Position numbers and translations under genes: made by a program. A model generated the notes under the pieces. The model worked only from the letters and a program-made list of their open reading frames with translations. It did not search any database and had not been told where the DNA came from. This document shows, in pieces, positions 21,223 to 31,985 of a stretch of 64,000 nucleotides of DNA (position 1 is the first letter of the stretch; each line of letters starts with the position of its first letter). Source of the DNA: Passalora sequoiae (lineage: Eukaryota; Ascomycota; Dothideomycetes; Mycosphaerellales; Mycosphaerellaceae); assembly GCA_013248845.1 (NCBI GenBank), contig WSQC01000016.1, positions 186,001 through 250,000 on the forward strand. Direction: 5' to 3'.

Positions 21223-24200
21223 CTACTTATCCTCCAACCCGCTTCGCTGCTTGTGCGGAGGCTTCGTTGCTGCATTTGCATGACCACTGACCCGGTTTGA
21301 TACCTCATTCGTCCCCTTGCCATTGGTTTTACCGCCTCTTCCTGGACGACCGCCTCTGCTCCTGTGTCTCCTAGCAGATGCCTTAGTTGCAATAGCAGTA
21401 GCGCGCTGTTCCGCTTCTTGCACCCTTGCACTCTCTTTCTCCCACCATTCCTGAAACTCTTGTTCTGCTTGTATGTCTTGCAAGTCGCGTTTCGCGGCAG
21501 CCTCCTTGATAGCATTCTTCTCCAGCTCCTGTTGCGCCACAATCTCGGACATGCTCAAACCCCACGCTGCCTCTACGGTTGGCTGGTGTCGTACGGATTG
21601 CGGGATCGGCTTGCTGTTGCTAAAATGCGAGACATTTCCCGTGTGGATTTTACCGCCTGTAGGCACTGTCTTGTTCTCAGACATACTTCGCTGCTGCAGA
21701 GCTGGACTTCCGGCGCCAATGGCTGGACTGGTCGCGGTCGATGCCTTTGGATTAGCTACAGTCTGCCTGGTCGTGAGTTGCGGCGTACTTGGTGATCTAG
21801 ATGGCGAGCCCTTGCTGGCTGCTTCGCTCTCAATTACATCCTTGAGTCCAGGTCGCTTCTGGGTAGTGACAGCTTGCCATGAGAACGTTGTAGTTGCCGA
21901 CTGCTCCCCTGTCGGAGGCGATGCCTTGCTCGCAGCTTGTTGAACCTGTTGCATCCTTTTGCGATCTTTTTGGGACATCTTCGGAGCCGGCAAGCGGAAG
22001 GGAGCTGGCACGTCCATGGAAATTTCTTTGCGCTGTTCAGCAGCCAGGCCTTGAGTCAGAGATGACTTGCGCCCAGAGGCAGTTTGCGCCATGATATCCC
22101 TCATGTCGGTCCTCTGCCCTGCCAAAGGCGTCAATGTCCACGGTCTTCCCGTACTGGGTGGCGTTTTGCCTGCGATTTGTGGTGACACAGGCGTTCTAGG
22201 AGTGGGAATGCCGTCATGCATCGACTGTGGAGCGAGCTTTGGCGACTGCAGCGCCTTGCCCTTGGCGCTGTACCACTGATCTTCTATCGGTGTGCCTTGA
22301 GGTTCTAGGCTGCGGGGGCTTGAAATTGGTCTGATCGACGGGGACTCCTGCGGTGTTGCTAAGCCGGAATCGTTCTCTTCGTCCATCTCGAACATCATAT
22401 CCTTGCTTGATGCCTTTGGTCTCAGTGACGGACGATCCATATCTGCCTTGGTGGTATTCGAGGAGCGGCGGCGAGACTTGGATTGTGCCGATGGCAAAGG
22501 TGAATCGTCACTCGTTGAGCCTTGGATCGCTGGCGCGATATTGCCAAGCTTGCTCTTCAGCGCAATGTAGTCTACCCTGCTCTGCTTGTTGCGGTCGATG
22601 GTAGCAGCCAGTTCCGGGTGGCGGTCAAGCAACATGCTCTCAGCGCGACCACTCTTCGCAAACGGCATGTAAGCAAGCTGGTTCTCGCGAACCACTTCAT
22701 CGAGTTCGAGAAGCAGGTCTTCGTCCAGGCCGTTGAGATAGTGCCCCTGTAACATAGCTTCGAGGTTGAGGCACAGGTATTCCAAACCAGCATCTTTGAA
22801 CTCGTGCACAGAGCTCGGGGCGATAGCATTAAGCAGATCGCATACGTTGCGCACGTTGACGAAACGACCAACGACTGCCTGAGCAATCTGGGATAGCCGA
22901 TCAAGCATGAGCTCATTGGCGGCTGCAAGCACATCAAGGACGCTATCGAGAAAGTCATCGACATCTGTGCTGACAATCTCGTCAAAGATCTCGTCCCCAG
23001 CGTCGCAGTAGATATGACGCAGCACCAAGCTGAATGTCTTCGAGTTGATGCTCGTCAAATCGATAGGAACTTCGTTCACGTCTCCACGACCAGCCAGCCA
23101 GGCGCCGCGTGATCGTCCAACGAACATTGCCTCAAAGAATGGACAGCGCGCACACATGAGAGCACTATGCACCTTCACTTCGTCGTCCTCCAGCTCAACG
23201 AGAACATCGCCATCATGAAAGTATGCTGGGTCGTTCAGCGCAATGGCCATGTCCATCTCTAAGCTAGGTCGTGGGTCCACCTGAAGGCGTACCGCTGGCT
23301 CAAGTCTGTTCAATTCCAGCTTAGTCGCAACCTTCATGAGTTCAGTCCGTACTTGGCGATAGCTGTACGACATTTTCGGTGCGCTTCGCACGAATTCTTG
23401 TCTCCAGAAGTCAACAACAGTGTCTGTGTACAAGTACAGCGCCAGGTCGAGCACTGTGAGTATGTCTAGTCCTTGGAAAGTGACGACCACGCGGCCTTGA
23501 CTATCGAGCTCAGATTGTGCAAAATCTGCGAGGGTGAACGTGCTGGTCTCGCACAAATCTCGAAAACCACGTCGCAGCACTCTGCTTCTGGCCGTCAAAA
23601 GCCATCTGTGCATGGGAATTTGCACCTCAGAAGATGTTGTCGCCAAGACTGCATCGTACCTGATCTCGGAGTCGTTCAGTCTCTCTTCGAGCAGTCGCCT
23701 GAGATCGGCTTCGATATCAGCGCTGCCAATGATGGCCTTCTTTAGCAGCGAAATCTCACTCGGACGTTGCGCAGCCTGCCAAAACCGATGTCTGGTGTCG
23801 TCATCAGCGCTGGCAGCATTCTTGTCGACAAGCTGCCCAAGTGATAGCAATGGGTAGAGGTCTTTCCAAAGGGTAGGGTCTTCCACGACAATCTGTGTCT
23901 GAAGCACGTCACAATCGCGACGAATCGCAGCGTACGCTCCATGCCCAGAGGAACGGACAGCCATCACACGCGTCAGGCCGGGAACTCGAGAATACTTATA
24001 GTCCTTAGGCTTGTATTCCGAGGTCCCAGCAGCAGTCGTGTCTTTCATGGTGGCACGCTTCGTACGCTTCCAGACACTGCCTTCCTCAGTCGAGAGGATG
24101 ATGCTACCGTCCGTATCAAGGCCGACATCTCGTGCTGCCATGCTGCTCTTCTTTGGCGACCATATGCGCTGCGGCTGGGAAATCGCGCCTCGAATCTTGG

Positions 24201-25962
24201 TTGGATTGGTCGTTGAAACACTAGACTTTGCATCCAGCTTCTGATTGATGGATACCGTGAAGATCTCTCCTCTAGTAGAGAGTGCACAGATAGTATCACC
24301 TTGCGCAGTGACTTTGCTGATCCTGTTGGGCGCGGAGTCATACGTCGTCACTAGAAAGCTCTGCTTCAGAAAGTAGTTGGTGAAGCCGTCAAGCGGGAAT
24401 TGGACTTTGGCGTAGCCATAATTGGCGAAGACCCACACATCGTGGTTCTCCAAAAGGCACACAGTTGCGCTGTCGATAGCCGTCACCGAAGCAATTGGTG
24501 ATGCGAAAAGTGCGGCTGCAACCCTCCTTGGAGTGACTTGCATCTCAAGCGAGCGAGCGTCTGAGTCAACAATACCAAGCTGCCCATCATTCTTGCCCAT
24601 TACGTAAAGTGAAGTTGTGGTATGTGCAACAGAGTGCACTCGCGATGCAGCAATACCGGTCAATGTCTCGCGTTTGAGAGGTCCAAAGATCTGTTGTGGG
24701 ATCGTGCTAATGGGGTCTTCATCGTTGACTGTCTTTGGCAGAGCGTAACCGAGCTGACCATAGCCGTTGTTGCCCCAGGAGAAGATCTCGCCACAGTCTG
24801 AAAGTGCTAAAGTGTGGTTCTGGCCCAGCGCAACAGTGGCAATGCGCTTTCCAGCTAGCGCACCACCTTCAACGCAGACGAAATGAAAGCGAGTGCGCTC
24901 ATCTCCAGTACCTAGCCGGCCGCCCTGACCATGGCCGCACATGTATAGGTTAGCTTCTGGATCAGTAGTGAGAACCGCTGTGTGTAACTTCGACATGTGC
25001 ACGTCCTGTATTTCGAGAGGTCGAGATTTCGGCATCCACGGTATATCTTCAACCCACATTGTAGGTACTGTACTTGCTTTACTCTGGTACAGCGGATCAT
25101 GAGACCTCCATTTCAGCTCGTGGTCGTGAAGATGCTCTACATAGAATCGTCGTACAAGATGCTCTGGGCGGCGGAGATTGATGCGCTCTGGAAACTGGCG
25201 ATCGTCTTGATCGCCGAACCCGAGCGACACATTTTTGTTACTGCCAAAATGAAAGAGCTGGTCACCATGCACATCGAGAAATGGAATAGATACGGTAGAC
25301 TGGCCATCACCATCGTCCGGACCAAAGCTCGGGCGCTCCTCGTCACTGCCTGAAGACCGAGTCCTTTGTCGTCCGACCAGATCTGGCCGGAGTGTTCTGT
25401 CCTTGATCGTGGCGGCATAAAGATCCAATGGACCAAGACCTTCGGCATCTTTGACTTTGATCAGCGATTGCGTTGCATGTGCATTGCCTTTGAGCTTGCT
25501 CATAAGCGCCCCAGAATCGCGTTCCAATATCAAACGTGCAATCGTAATGTTGCCAAAGTAGAATGCGCGGTGCAAAGCTGTCCAACCATTCTCCTTATCC
25601 TGGAGGTACAGGTCGATCAGAGGATGTTCGATAAGCGCTGTGGCGAATGCAATCGCATTCTCTGACACTGATGAGGCTGCGTGGTGGAGCAAAGTCATGT
25701 CTGCTGCATCGCGAGCATTAATGTCGTCCTTGGTGAGAACGAAACCCCGTCCAACGGGTGTACCGGTTGTAGCTGTTCTCCGGCTCCTTGCAGTCATTGG
25801 CGACGTGCCATATTGTCCCGGGCTGGCTATCGCACTGGAATGGTGCGATGGTCCTCCTCTTGCCACATGCGATCGCGCATTGTGCGCCGCGGTCTCCAAC
25901 AGGTGCCGAAAGGTATCGACATGGTCTTCATAGAAGGCTTTCCAAAGATGACTGCTCATGGA
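21223..25962 (-). CDS. ankyrin-RCC1-BTB protein (Btb1/IBtk type)
   Basis: A single exon. I start at MSSHLWKAFYEDHVDTFRHLL (25962), the position where family members begin; an in-frame frame extends to 26025. About 1579 aa. Domains in order: two ankyrin repeats at about residues 75-165 (MTLLHHAAS, GWTALHRAFYFGN); RCC1-like blades at about 240-490 (FHFGSNKNVSLGFG, MCGHGQGGRLGTG, SWGNNGYGQLGY, MGKNDGQLG); a first BTB-like fold near 770 (MHRWLLTARS); a second, clearer BTB near 900-1040 (VHSALMCARCPFFEAMF, VLRHIYCDAGDEIFD); then a long disordered tail with basic RRHRSRGGRPGRGG. This architecture matches S. pombe Btb1 and animal IBtk, which act as cullin-3 ubiquitin ligase adaptors. The adaptor role here is from the family. 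Confidence 0.88.
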   Translation of the reverse strand, partial: SMSSHLWKAFYEDHVDTFRHLLETAAHNARSHVARGGPSHHSSAIASPGQYGTSPMTARSRRTATTGTPVGRGFVLTKDDINARDAADMTLLHHAASSVSENAIAFATALIEHPLIDLYLQDKENGWTALHRAFYFGNITIARLILERDSGALMSKLKGNAHATQSLIKVKDAEGLGPLDLYAATIKDRTLRPDLVGRQRTRSSGSDEERPSFGPDDGDGQSTVSIPFLDVHGDQLFHFGSNKNVSLGFGDQDDRQFPERINLRRPEHLVRRFYVEHLHDHELKWRSHDPLYQSKASTVPTMWVEDIPWMPKSRPLEIQDVHMSKLHTAVLTTDPEANLYMCGHGQGGRLGTGDERTRFHFVCVEGGALAGKRIATVALGQNHTLALSDCGEIFSWGNNGYGQLGYALPKTVNDEDPISTIPQQIFGPLKRETLTGIAASRVHSVAHTTTSLYVMGKNDGQLGIVDSDARSLEMQVTPRRVAAALFASPIASVTAIDSATVCLLENHDVWVFANYGYAKVQFPLDGFTNYFLKQSFLVTTYDSAPNRISKVTAQGDTICALSTRGEIFTVSINQKLDAKSSVSTTNPTKIRGAISQPQRIWSPKKSSMAARDVGLDTDGSIILSTEEGSVWKRTKRATMKDTTAAGTSEYKPKDYKYSRVPGLTRVMAVRSSGHGAYAAIRRDCDVLQTQIVVEDPTLWKDLYPLLSLGQLVDKNAASADDDTRHRFWQAAQRPSEISLLKKAIIGSADIEADLRRLLEERLNDSEIRYDAVLATTSSEVQIPMHRWLLTARSRVLRRGFRDLCETSTFTLADFAQSELDSQGRVVVTFQGLDILTVLDLALYLYTDTVVDFWRQEFVRSAPKMSYSYRQVRTELMKVATKLELNRLEPAVRLQVDPRPSLEMDMAIALNDPAYFHDGDVLVELEDDEVKVHSALMCARCPFFEAMFVGRSRGAWLAGRGDVNEVPIDLTSINSKTFSLVLRHIYCDAGDEIFDEIVSTDVDDFLDSVLDVLAAANELMLDRLSQIAQAVVGRFVNVRNVCDLLNAIAPSSVHEFKDAGLEYLCLNLEAMLQGHYLNGLDEDLLLELDEVVRENQLAYMPFAKSGRAESMLLDRHPELAATIDRNKQSRVDYIALKSKLGNIAPAIQGSTSDDSPLPSAQSKSRRRSSNTTKADMDRPSLRPKASSKDMMFEMDEENDSGLATPQESPSIRPISSPRSLEPQGTPIEDQWYSAKGKALQSPKLAPQSMHDGIPTPRTPVSPQIAGKTPPSTGRPWTLTPLAGQRTDMRDIMAQTASGRKSSLTQGLAAEQRKEISMDVPAPFRLPAPKMSQKDRKRMQQVQQAASKASPPTGEQSATTTFSWQAVTTQKRPGLKDVIESEAASKGSPSRSPSTPQLTTRQTVANPKASTATSPAIGAGSPALQQRSMSENKTVPTGGKIHTGNVSHFSNSKPIPQSVRHQPTVEAAWGLSMSEIVAQQELEKNAIKEAAAKRDLQDIQAEQEFQEWWEKESARVQEAEQRATAIATKASARRHRSRGGRPGRGGKTNGKGTNEVSNRVSGHANAATKPPHKQRSGLEDK

Positions 25963-26924
25963 TTGTCGCGGGAGCACCAAAGAGATATTCCGACGACTTC
26001 GGCTATCACACCTCGCTGTGACCACACAGGATCACGGCTTGTTTAAAGGCGTGTTGCGAAGCCCGGAACGATCTCCAGGTAGAGAGGAAAGGAGCGATAC
26101 GCGAATTCCTACTAATGCGACCAGACCACTGGAATTGACTTATCGAGGGCGTAGATAGAGGTGCGTGTGCGCTCGTGCGGCAGTTGATCGTGACGGGAAC
26201 GTTAGACTAAGCCAGGTGTCACGATGCAATGTCGACGTCGAGGTTGCGTGGCGTTGTGTGGGAGTGGAAGTGTCGATACAGTGAATAATGCCGGAGGTGT
26301 TTCGGTCGCAAGCTCGGTTTTGTGGTGAGCTGGATGATAAGATGGGTGAGTCCGAATCGTTTGCCCTGACACTGGAATGGATGCGCGAGTGCAATGGGAG
26401 CCGAAGTCAGCGGCGCAGTATGAAAGGTGGAAGAATCAAAATGACGATGTTCAGTGTTGGAGTACAATACCTACATGTATGTACATGTATGTAGTGAGGT
26501 CACGGCTGTTCGTGCCCTGACATCCCAGTCCAAGTAGAACTACCCCTCGGGCGGGCGCAATATTCGTCCAGTAAGAAACAGTCATGCAGCACGCGTTCAC
26601 TATGCGCGTCGGTATACCTCCATAACCGAGACGTAGCTAGCCAATCGAGGAAGCATGTGAAGCCATCACATTGCATCAGAGGACATGTCATTGTCCAGCA
26701 GACATTTCGTTCTCCTCACGCTCACGCTCACGCTCACGGCCGCCCCTGGACACACGTATTGTGGTCAAGCCGAGGATGGAAAAAGTCCAGATGCGGCATT
26801 GTGGCTGCACATGATAATGCTCACGAGGAGATGGCGATCAAGGCCATCACACTCGGCGAAAATACCGAAAGAATGATTATGCACTACCTGTTGCGATGCA
26901 AGTCCACAATGATAACGAAGTGCT
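25963..26924. other. intergenic
   Basis: Almost 1 kb between the BTB gene start and the pseudokinase stop, both minus. It holds a short inverted-looking run of ACATGTATGT units near 26470-26493 and a (CTCACG)4 repeat at 26715-26738. No coding feature is supported. Confidence 0.45.
26715..26738 (+). repeat. (CTCACG)4 microsatellite
   Basis: Four tandem hexamers in the gap downstream of the pseudokinase gene. Confidence 0.85.
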
Positions 26925-28265
26925 TCACCTTTGCCCCAGCATCTCTCTCCGAGCTCTAATGTCACGATCAATAGCAGACCAGCTGCTGCTAGCTTTGGAT
27001 GCACGTTCGCTGCGCCTGCTACAACTTGACCTTTCCTGCTGCACCTTCCTGGCCAGTTCCATGCTTGTCGGCCTCCGCGCCGCCCCACGCTGCATACAGC
27101 AAGCCACGATGTTGTTCAAAGCAGCAGTGAACCCCTTGCTGCATGGCTCAACACCAGCGTCCACAATCGCCATATCTGGCACCTCCAGCAAGAGGCACAA
27201 GGCCTGCATCACAGCGCCCAGTTGCCAAACGTCCGTTGCCATACCGAACACACCTTCCTCATGACCTGACGCATCCACAGCTTCGGGTGGCATCCATGCA
27301 AGCGCCCCTCCCGTCGCCACATGTTCGTGTGCCCGTCTCGCCCCGGCGTCCCCCTCAAAGACGACCATCTCAAACCCACTCAACACAACCCTCGGAAAAT
27401 CGCCAAACTTGTTCCGACTCGTGAGCCAAATATTCGCAGGCTTGACATTCAAATGCCACAACGTCCTCCACGCGTTCCCACCACAACCACCATCAATCGC
27501 GTCCGCAGAATTCGGATCCGAGATTCCGAAATGACACATCATCAGCGCGCCCGCCAGACCCTCCAGAACATGCCATACAAACTTCTCCGGCACCTCTTTC
27601 CGCTCCATGATGTAGCGGTGTATGAAGTCTTGGAGCGTCCCGTGGTCACAGTGCTCCAGCACGACGTAACTGTACTCCGATTCGCCATCGTAGAAGGCTT
27701 CGAAAATCTGTACAACGTGCAGAGAAGATTTCGCGTGCTTTGATATCTGCCACAATGCGTCTCGCTCCCTCAGAGCACGTTGTCGGTCGTGCGCGTAGGT
27801 CATCCGAAGCCGCTTTTGGACGTAGAGGTCTTTTGTCTTCATGTCCTCGATGAGGTAGAGTCGGTGGGATTCATGGCGGGTGCGGTGTCGTTGAAGTGGT
27901 TTGATAATGTCGTAGTCGTTTTGATCTGTTTCAAACATTTCTCGAGGAGCGGAAGTCGTGTTTGATATACTGCTTGAAGGGTGGACGGTACCAGCAACAG
28001 ATGCCGGGCTGAGACCTCGATGCGTGTTGGTAGCTTCGTGGGGCCATTCACCAGGGATCGTCTGCGCCGTAGCAATGCGATGCAGAGAGCGCCTCCGGCT
28101 TGGAAGCCTCTCGTGGTTATCTGAAGATTGTGCGCTTGATTTGAGGCTCTCGAGTCGAGCATCAGTATGATGGTGCAAAGTGCGCTGTGCGGATTGTGGT
28201 AGTAGTTTAATGCTGACTTCAGCTGGTATGGTGAAGGTGCCACTGCTGTCGTAGTAATGATCCAT
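26925..28265 (-). CDS. NEK-like pseudokinase
   Basis: A 446-aa single-exon protein: a disordered Ser-rich N-terminus of about 110 residues, then a protein-kinase fold. Recognisable parts are the beta-3 lysine in LYVQKRL (Lys151), the glutamate helix (ALRERDAL), hinge VVLEHCDHGTLQDFI, catalytic loop HLNVKPANIWL (271-281), activation-segment APE equivalent WMPPEAV and TDVWQLGAV of subdomain IX. The canonical HRD is HLN, so the catalytic Asp is Asn273. The DFG position reads SGFE (296-299), so the magnesium-binding Asp is Gly297. With both aspartates gone, phosphotransfer is unlikely, although the ATP-binding lysine and the Lys/Asn of KPAN remain. A scaffold or allosteric role is inferred. The hinge and GTL resemble NEK/NIMA-type kinases, the best family guess. 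The frame is uninterrupted, so it is not a decaying gene. Confidence 0.82.
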   Translation of the reverse strand: MDHYYDSSGTFTIPAEVSIKLLPQSAQRTLHHHTDARLESLKSSAQSSDNHERLPSRRRSLHRIATAQTIPGEWPHEATNTHRGLSPASVAGTVHPSSSISNTTSAPREMFETDQNDYDIIKPLQRHRTRHESHRLYLIEDMKTKDLYVQKRLRMTYAHDRQRALRERDALWQISKHAKSSLHVVQIFEAFYDGESEYSYVVLEHCDHGTLQDFIHRYIMERKEVPEKFVWHVLEGLAGALMMCHFGISDPNSADAIDGGCGGNAWRTLWHLNVKPANIWLTSRNKFGDFPRVVLSGFEMVVFEGDAGARRAHEHVATGGALAWMPPEAVDASGHEEGVFGMATDVWQLGAVMQALCLLLEVPDMAIVDAGVEPCSKGFTAALNNIVACCMQRGAARRPTSMELARKVQQERSSCSRRSERASKASSSWSAIDRDIRARREMLGQR

Positions 28266-29040
28266 GGTGTACGATAGGTCCTATGCGCGCCGATGGTGTA
28301 GAAGTGATGGTTCGAGTGCGGTGGTGACGTTAGAAGTGCCTTGCGAATAAGCATCCACGAGGGGCTTTTCTAACAATGGCACCCTCACGCGACAATAGCA
28401 ATACGCCCCTTCAGAGGCGGGCCGCGGATCCAATCGCATCTTCTTCTCAGTCAAATTGTTGCGAAACAAGCCTCTAGCCAATAATTGGTCGAGCAAACGG
28501 CCATGTTGTTGATGTGTAGCTGTGCATCGCTCTGCGGTATAGAGGCTGGGCAAAATGCAACGCATATCCATCGTCGTGGCCATTCGCACAAGCATCTGGA
28601 TCATTTCCGGGCGAATCTCTTGGCATGTCGATATTCCTGCGCCATTCAATCATGTGGTAGCTTGTCGTTCAGATTCTCGGAACGGCATCCTTGATGTTGG
28701 GGTCCTACAGAAGGTCAGGGTACCGTCGGAAGGCATCAGAGGATTTGGGAACAACCTTGTAGTGAGGACGTACTTCTGCATGTGAGCAACTATGGCGGTC
28801 CGGATCAGTAAATATGTAAGAATTTCATATGCGTTTAGGGATATCTTGTAACAAATTGTTCTGCTTGCAAATCATGCTTCGTTCAAATGCCATCAGAACT
28901 TTATCAGATGTGCCGTGCCCCTTTAGATGTTGGCCACAGTTCTCGCAATACACGGCTAGAAGCATGTGCATCGCTGCTAATAAGCGCGCGCTGTCTCTCT
29001 CCCTCTCATAAGGCTATACTTGCAATCAAAAAGTGGCGTT
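28266..29040. other. intergenic
   Basis: About 775 bp between two minus-strand genes; promoter of the pseudokinase and 3' region of the next gene. No other feature was recognised. Confidence 0.45.
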
Positions 29041-30273
29041 TCAGGCCTGTATGGCGCTCCGAGCAAGCGATCGCTTCAAGCCTAAGCTGGACCGGCCTGC
29101 TTCTCTTGCACATAAACGGAGCTGCTCGTCGCCTATGAACTCAGCTGCCTCTAGTCGACCCGCCTCCTTGCCGACACTGTAACCAGCGCCGAAACTCAGT
29201 GCGCTTAAGCAGACCACGATGCCCGCTGATACTACCCAGGTGAGCAGAGTTGGCGTTACGTGCAGGTCTTCAGCCGTCGAAGAAGATCGCCGAGCCTTCT
29301 TCAGCGCTCGTCGTTCTCGACTCGTGCTGCGAGCCGGTACAGCTACTGCTTTACGTTTGTGGTCCTTCGTTCGCTCTGACGTCGATGTTGAGGTTGTTGA
29401 CGTACGTCGGATTGTCGGCTTGAAGGTCGGTTCTTGGAGCTGAGTCGGCGAATTTGCTGACAATGCCGACTCTGGCACGAGCCTGAAAGTCATGGGATCT
29501 ACGCGATTGCTGCGTGGAGGCATACAAGTCTGAGTAGCCTGAGGTCGCTTCGAATCGGCTTGCGATAGACCACGTGCGGCAGCTGCGACCGATAGCAGAC
29601 TTGAGAGACTCGCTCGCAGAGCTTCGTCGTGCTCCGCAGCCACATTGAACGAAGGAGATAAAATATTCTGAGGAATATGGCTATTACGTCGTTCCATGTT
29701 CGTGGGCAAGGACTGGCGTGCTGACGGGCGATTGGATGGCCGTGGACGAGAAGCAGGGAAGTACGACCCAGGCACAGGTTGGCTAGCGTTTCTCATCTGA
29801 GCAGTGCTTGGAGGATGCGTAAAAGCATTCGGTTGGGGCGTGAAGCAGGTATTATCTCTGATCGGGTAGTTGATCGCAGTCCTGTTTTCATCGTCGTCCT
29901 CTGACTCTTGCGCGGCGCTGCCTTGAACCCGTTGCATGTTGTGTCTGGAGATAGGAGCAGGGAGGATCGGACCCTCACCAGATGAGGTCATGATCCTGTC
30001 CGACTCGCTCTCGCTCTCTTCGTACTCCTCTTGACTGCTAGTAGCTCCAGTCGAAGCAGTTCTGGTAATGTGTAGTTGAGTTGGCGCGCCTGATCGTTGC
30101 GCTCGTCGTCGTCTGGTTCGTGGATCGTTTTGTATGCGAAGCCCTGTGGTCACGATCTCATCGCCTACTGAAGACAGCGATGAAGACGAAGGTTGAGAGT
30201 TGACCTCGACCCAGGAGTCAACTAGATTGTAGAAGTCAGCCCAGTCGCCGTGAGATTGGCTGTACCAAGCCAT
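29041..30273 (-). CDS. unknown tail-anchored protein; possible extra first exon upstream
   Basis: 410 aa; I do not recognise the family. The N-terminus (MAWYSQSHGDWADFY, then LVDSWVEV) and a central segment (LRASLSSLLSVAAAARGL) look conserved. Much of the rest is Ser/Arg-rich and disordered, with an acidic EESESESD patch. A basic cluster (about 320-340) precedes one hydrophobic segment at about residues 350-371 and a short polar tail, suggesting a tail-anchored or inner-nuclear/ER membrane protein. Upstream, 30428-30350 reads like a first exon (MASRPASFDSRTRP to VMSKG) ending at a perfect AAAG/GTAAGT donor. The only acceptor before the conserved block (TACAG at about 30260) is out of phase with it. 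The true start is therefore unresolved; I list the uninterrupted frame. Confidence 0.65.
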   Translation of the reverse strand: MAWYSQSHGDWADFYNLVDSWVEVNSQPSSSSLSSVGDEIVTTGLRIQNDPRTRRRRAQRSGAPTQLHITRTASTGATSSQEEYEESESESDRIMTSSGEGPILPAPISRHNMQRVQGSAAQESEDDDENRTAINYPIRDNTCFTPQPNAFTHPPSTAQMRNASQPVPGSYFPASRPRPSNRPSARQSLPTNMERRNSHIPQNILSPSFNVAAEHDEALRASLSSLLSVAAAARGLSQADSKRPQATQTCMPPRSNRVDPMTFRLVPESALSANSPTQLQEPTFKPTIRRTSTTSTSTSERTKDHKRKAVAVPARSTSRERRALKKARRSSSTAEDLHVTPTLLTWVVSAGIVVCLSALSFGAGYSVGKEAGRLEAAEFIGDEQLRLCAREAGRSSLGLKRSLARSAIQA

Positions 30274-30350
30274 CGCAGGTGTTTGTAGATGTGAAGAACA
30301 AGGACACCGTTACGACAAGCGGGCAGCAGTGCATCGCGCGGTGACTTACC

Positions 30351-31985
30351 TTTAGACATCACGCCGCTGCTAGACTCAACAGCTGGACGTGTGCGACTGT
30401 CGAACGAGGCGGGACGTGACGCCATGACTGCCTCGTGACTTGGTCGTCGGATATCTTCAATCAAATGCGCCTGAGGATGTTGTCCTTATGCGGTAGAATT
30501 CCAATCTGCTTCTTCCTGTGCGCTACTACTCGCTGGGGGTTTGGACGTGTTATTCTCAAGGTCGACTGCTTCGAAACTTGCTCAATCGTGCCCGTGGTCA
30601 CTAAGTTCCACTCCGAGGTCGGACAAGAAGCTTGAAGAGCCCCACGATAGCAGTAGCGATCGATGTATTTACGACTGCGTCGTGCGGCGTATATAGTGAA
30701 CGACAGCTTTGCACAGCGTCGGCGTCGAAAAGTAGACTGCTGCAAGACGTGTGAAGGTCGAAAGAGACGTCAGTAGAGGTCAGTAGGTCGGTGTGCCTCT
30801 ACCGTCGATCGTCAGCTGGCTACTGTAAACGTGGGGCATGTGCATGACACACGAGGTGTCGTGACGGCTGTACTGGAATAGATGGCAGATGTAGCGTGAA
30901 TGCACAATGGGCAGATCATGCGCTGTGCGGGGAGGGGACAGAACACGGTAAGAACATGTATAGTCGGCAAGTTGTAGGTACGGAGTCGACGCTGATACCA
31001 CGTTGATGTCGTCCTCGATATAGGCATCCCAGCCCAGCCCAGCATCCTTAGATAAGCGGGCCTCGAACAGTGTCCCGCCAGCAATCTCATTCAAGGGTCT
31101 GCTACATGAGGTGTAGGCTGCTAGGGTAGCAATCTGCATGACTCGAAGCACGTGCCTCTGCAGAGGGCCATTCATTGTCTTTTCCCACGCACTCCCAGCG
31201 ATCGATAGCTACGTCCATTCGCCCTACATTGTCAACGTAATATAGCCCAGCCTACAGTGTGTACTTGCCAATATGCAAGCCATTCCCGTGATTCAGCCCG
31301 ATTGCGTACTCCTACCAGATGTGCAATCTGTCGTGTTTATGCCATCATCGTCTAAGCAGGATTTAGAGCGTCAAATGCGACGAGAGATCCATAAAGATGA
31401 ATGCTAATAGTAGGCAAGGCGGCAGCGGCAGTGACGATGGAGATAGGTTTGTTCATCGAAAACGCTCCAAGAGGGACGTACATCCCGTGGTGTTGCAGGA
31501 GCAGAGGAGGTGCTCAGGTGCAGGTGGTGCATGCAGGTGTTCGGAACCTGTGCTGGAGAGTTCTCCTGCCGGACGAGGTTCTTCACCAACGGACGAGTCC
31601 GTCTGGCAGGCCTTGAAATATGTGCAATGGTGAAGGTTGATGCAGTTAGAGTTGTAATGTGGCAAATAGAGACTGAATCTGAGACTGACGGGGACCTTGG
31701 AAACACTGCACAACTGGAGATCCCGACCGTTCGTCACCAAAGGCTAGTCTATCTAGCCGTCGCTCCCGCTGTGGAAGCTCTGGAGGCAATAGAAACAACG
31801 CTCGAACAGATTCACAACGACTCCCAGCCCATTCAACTCCCAAATCACCATTTGAACGCGAACGACTTGGTCCTTGAAGCACTAACGAGAACCTGCGACA
31901 CTCGATCAAACTGTCTGACTACGCCGTAGGCCGCAGCCTACGTGCTCTCGCGCGACCGTCCACAACATCCGACTTCACCGACACC
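30351..31985. other. intergenic, divergent promoters
   Basis: About 1.6 kb between the tail-anchored protein gene (minus; possible first exon at 30350-30428) and Rab5 (plus). The ATG of Rab5 is preceded by a pyrimidine/CA-rich leader. Several open frames occur but none has a domain, signal or splice support. Confidence 0.45.

Noticed and set aside
31510..31929. 139-codon plus-strand frame before Rab5
   Set aside because: No recognised domain; located in the Rab5 promoter/leader and stops just before it.
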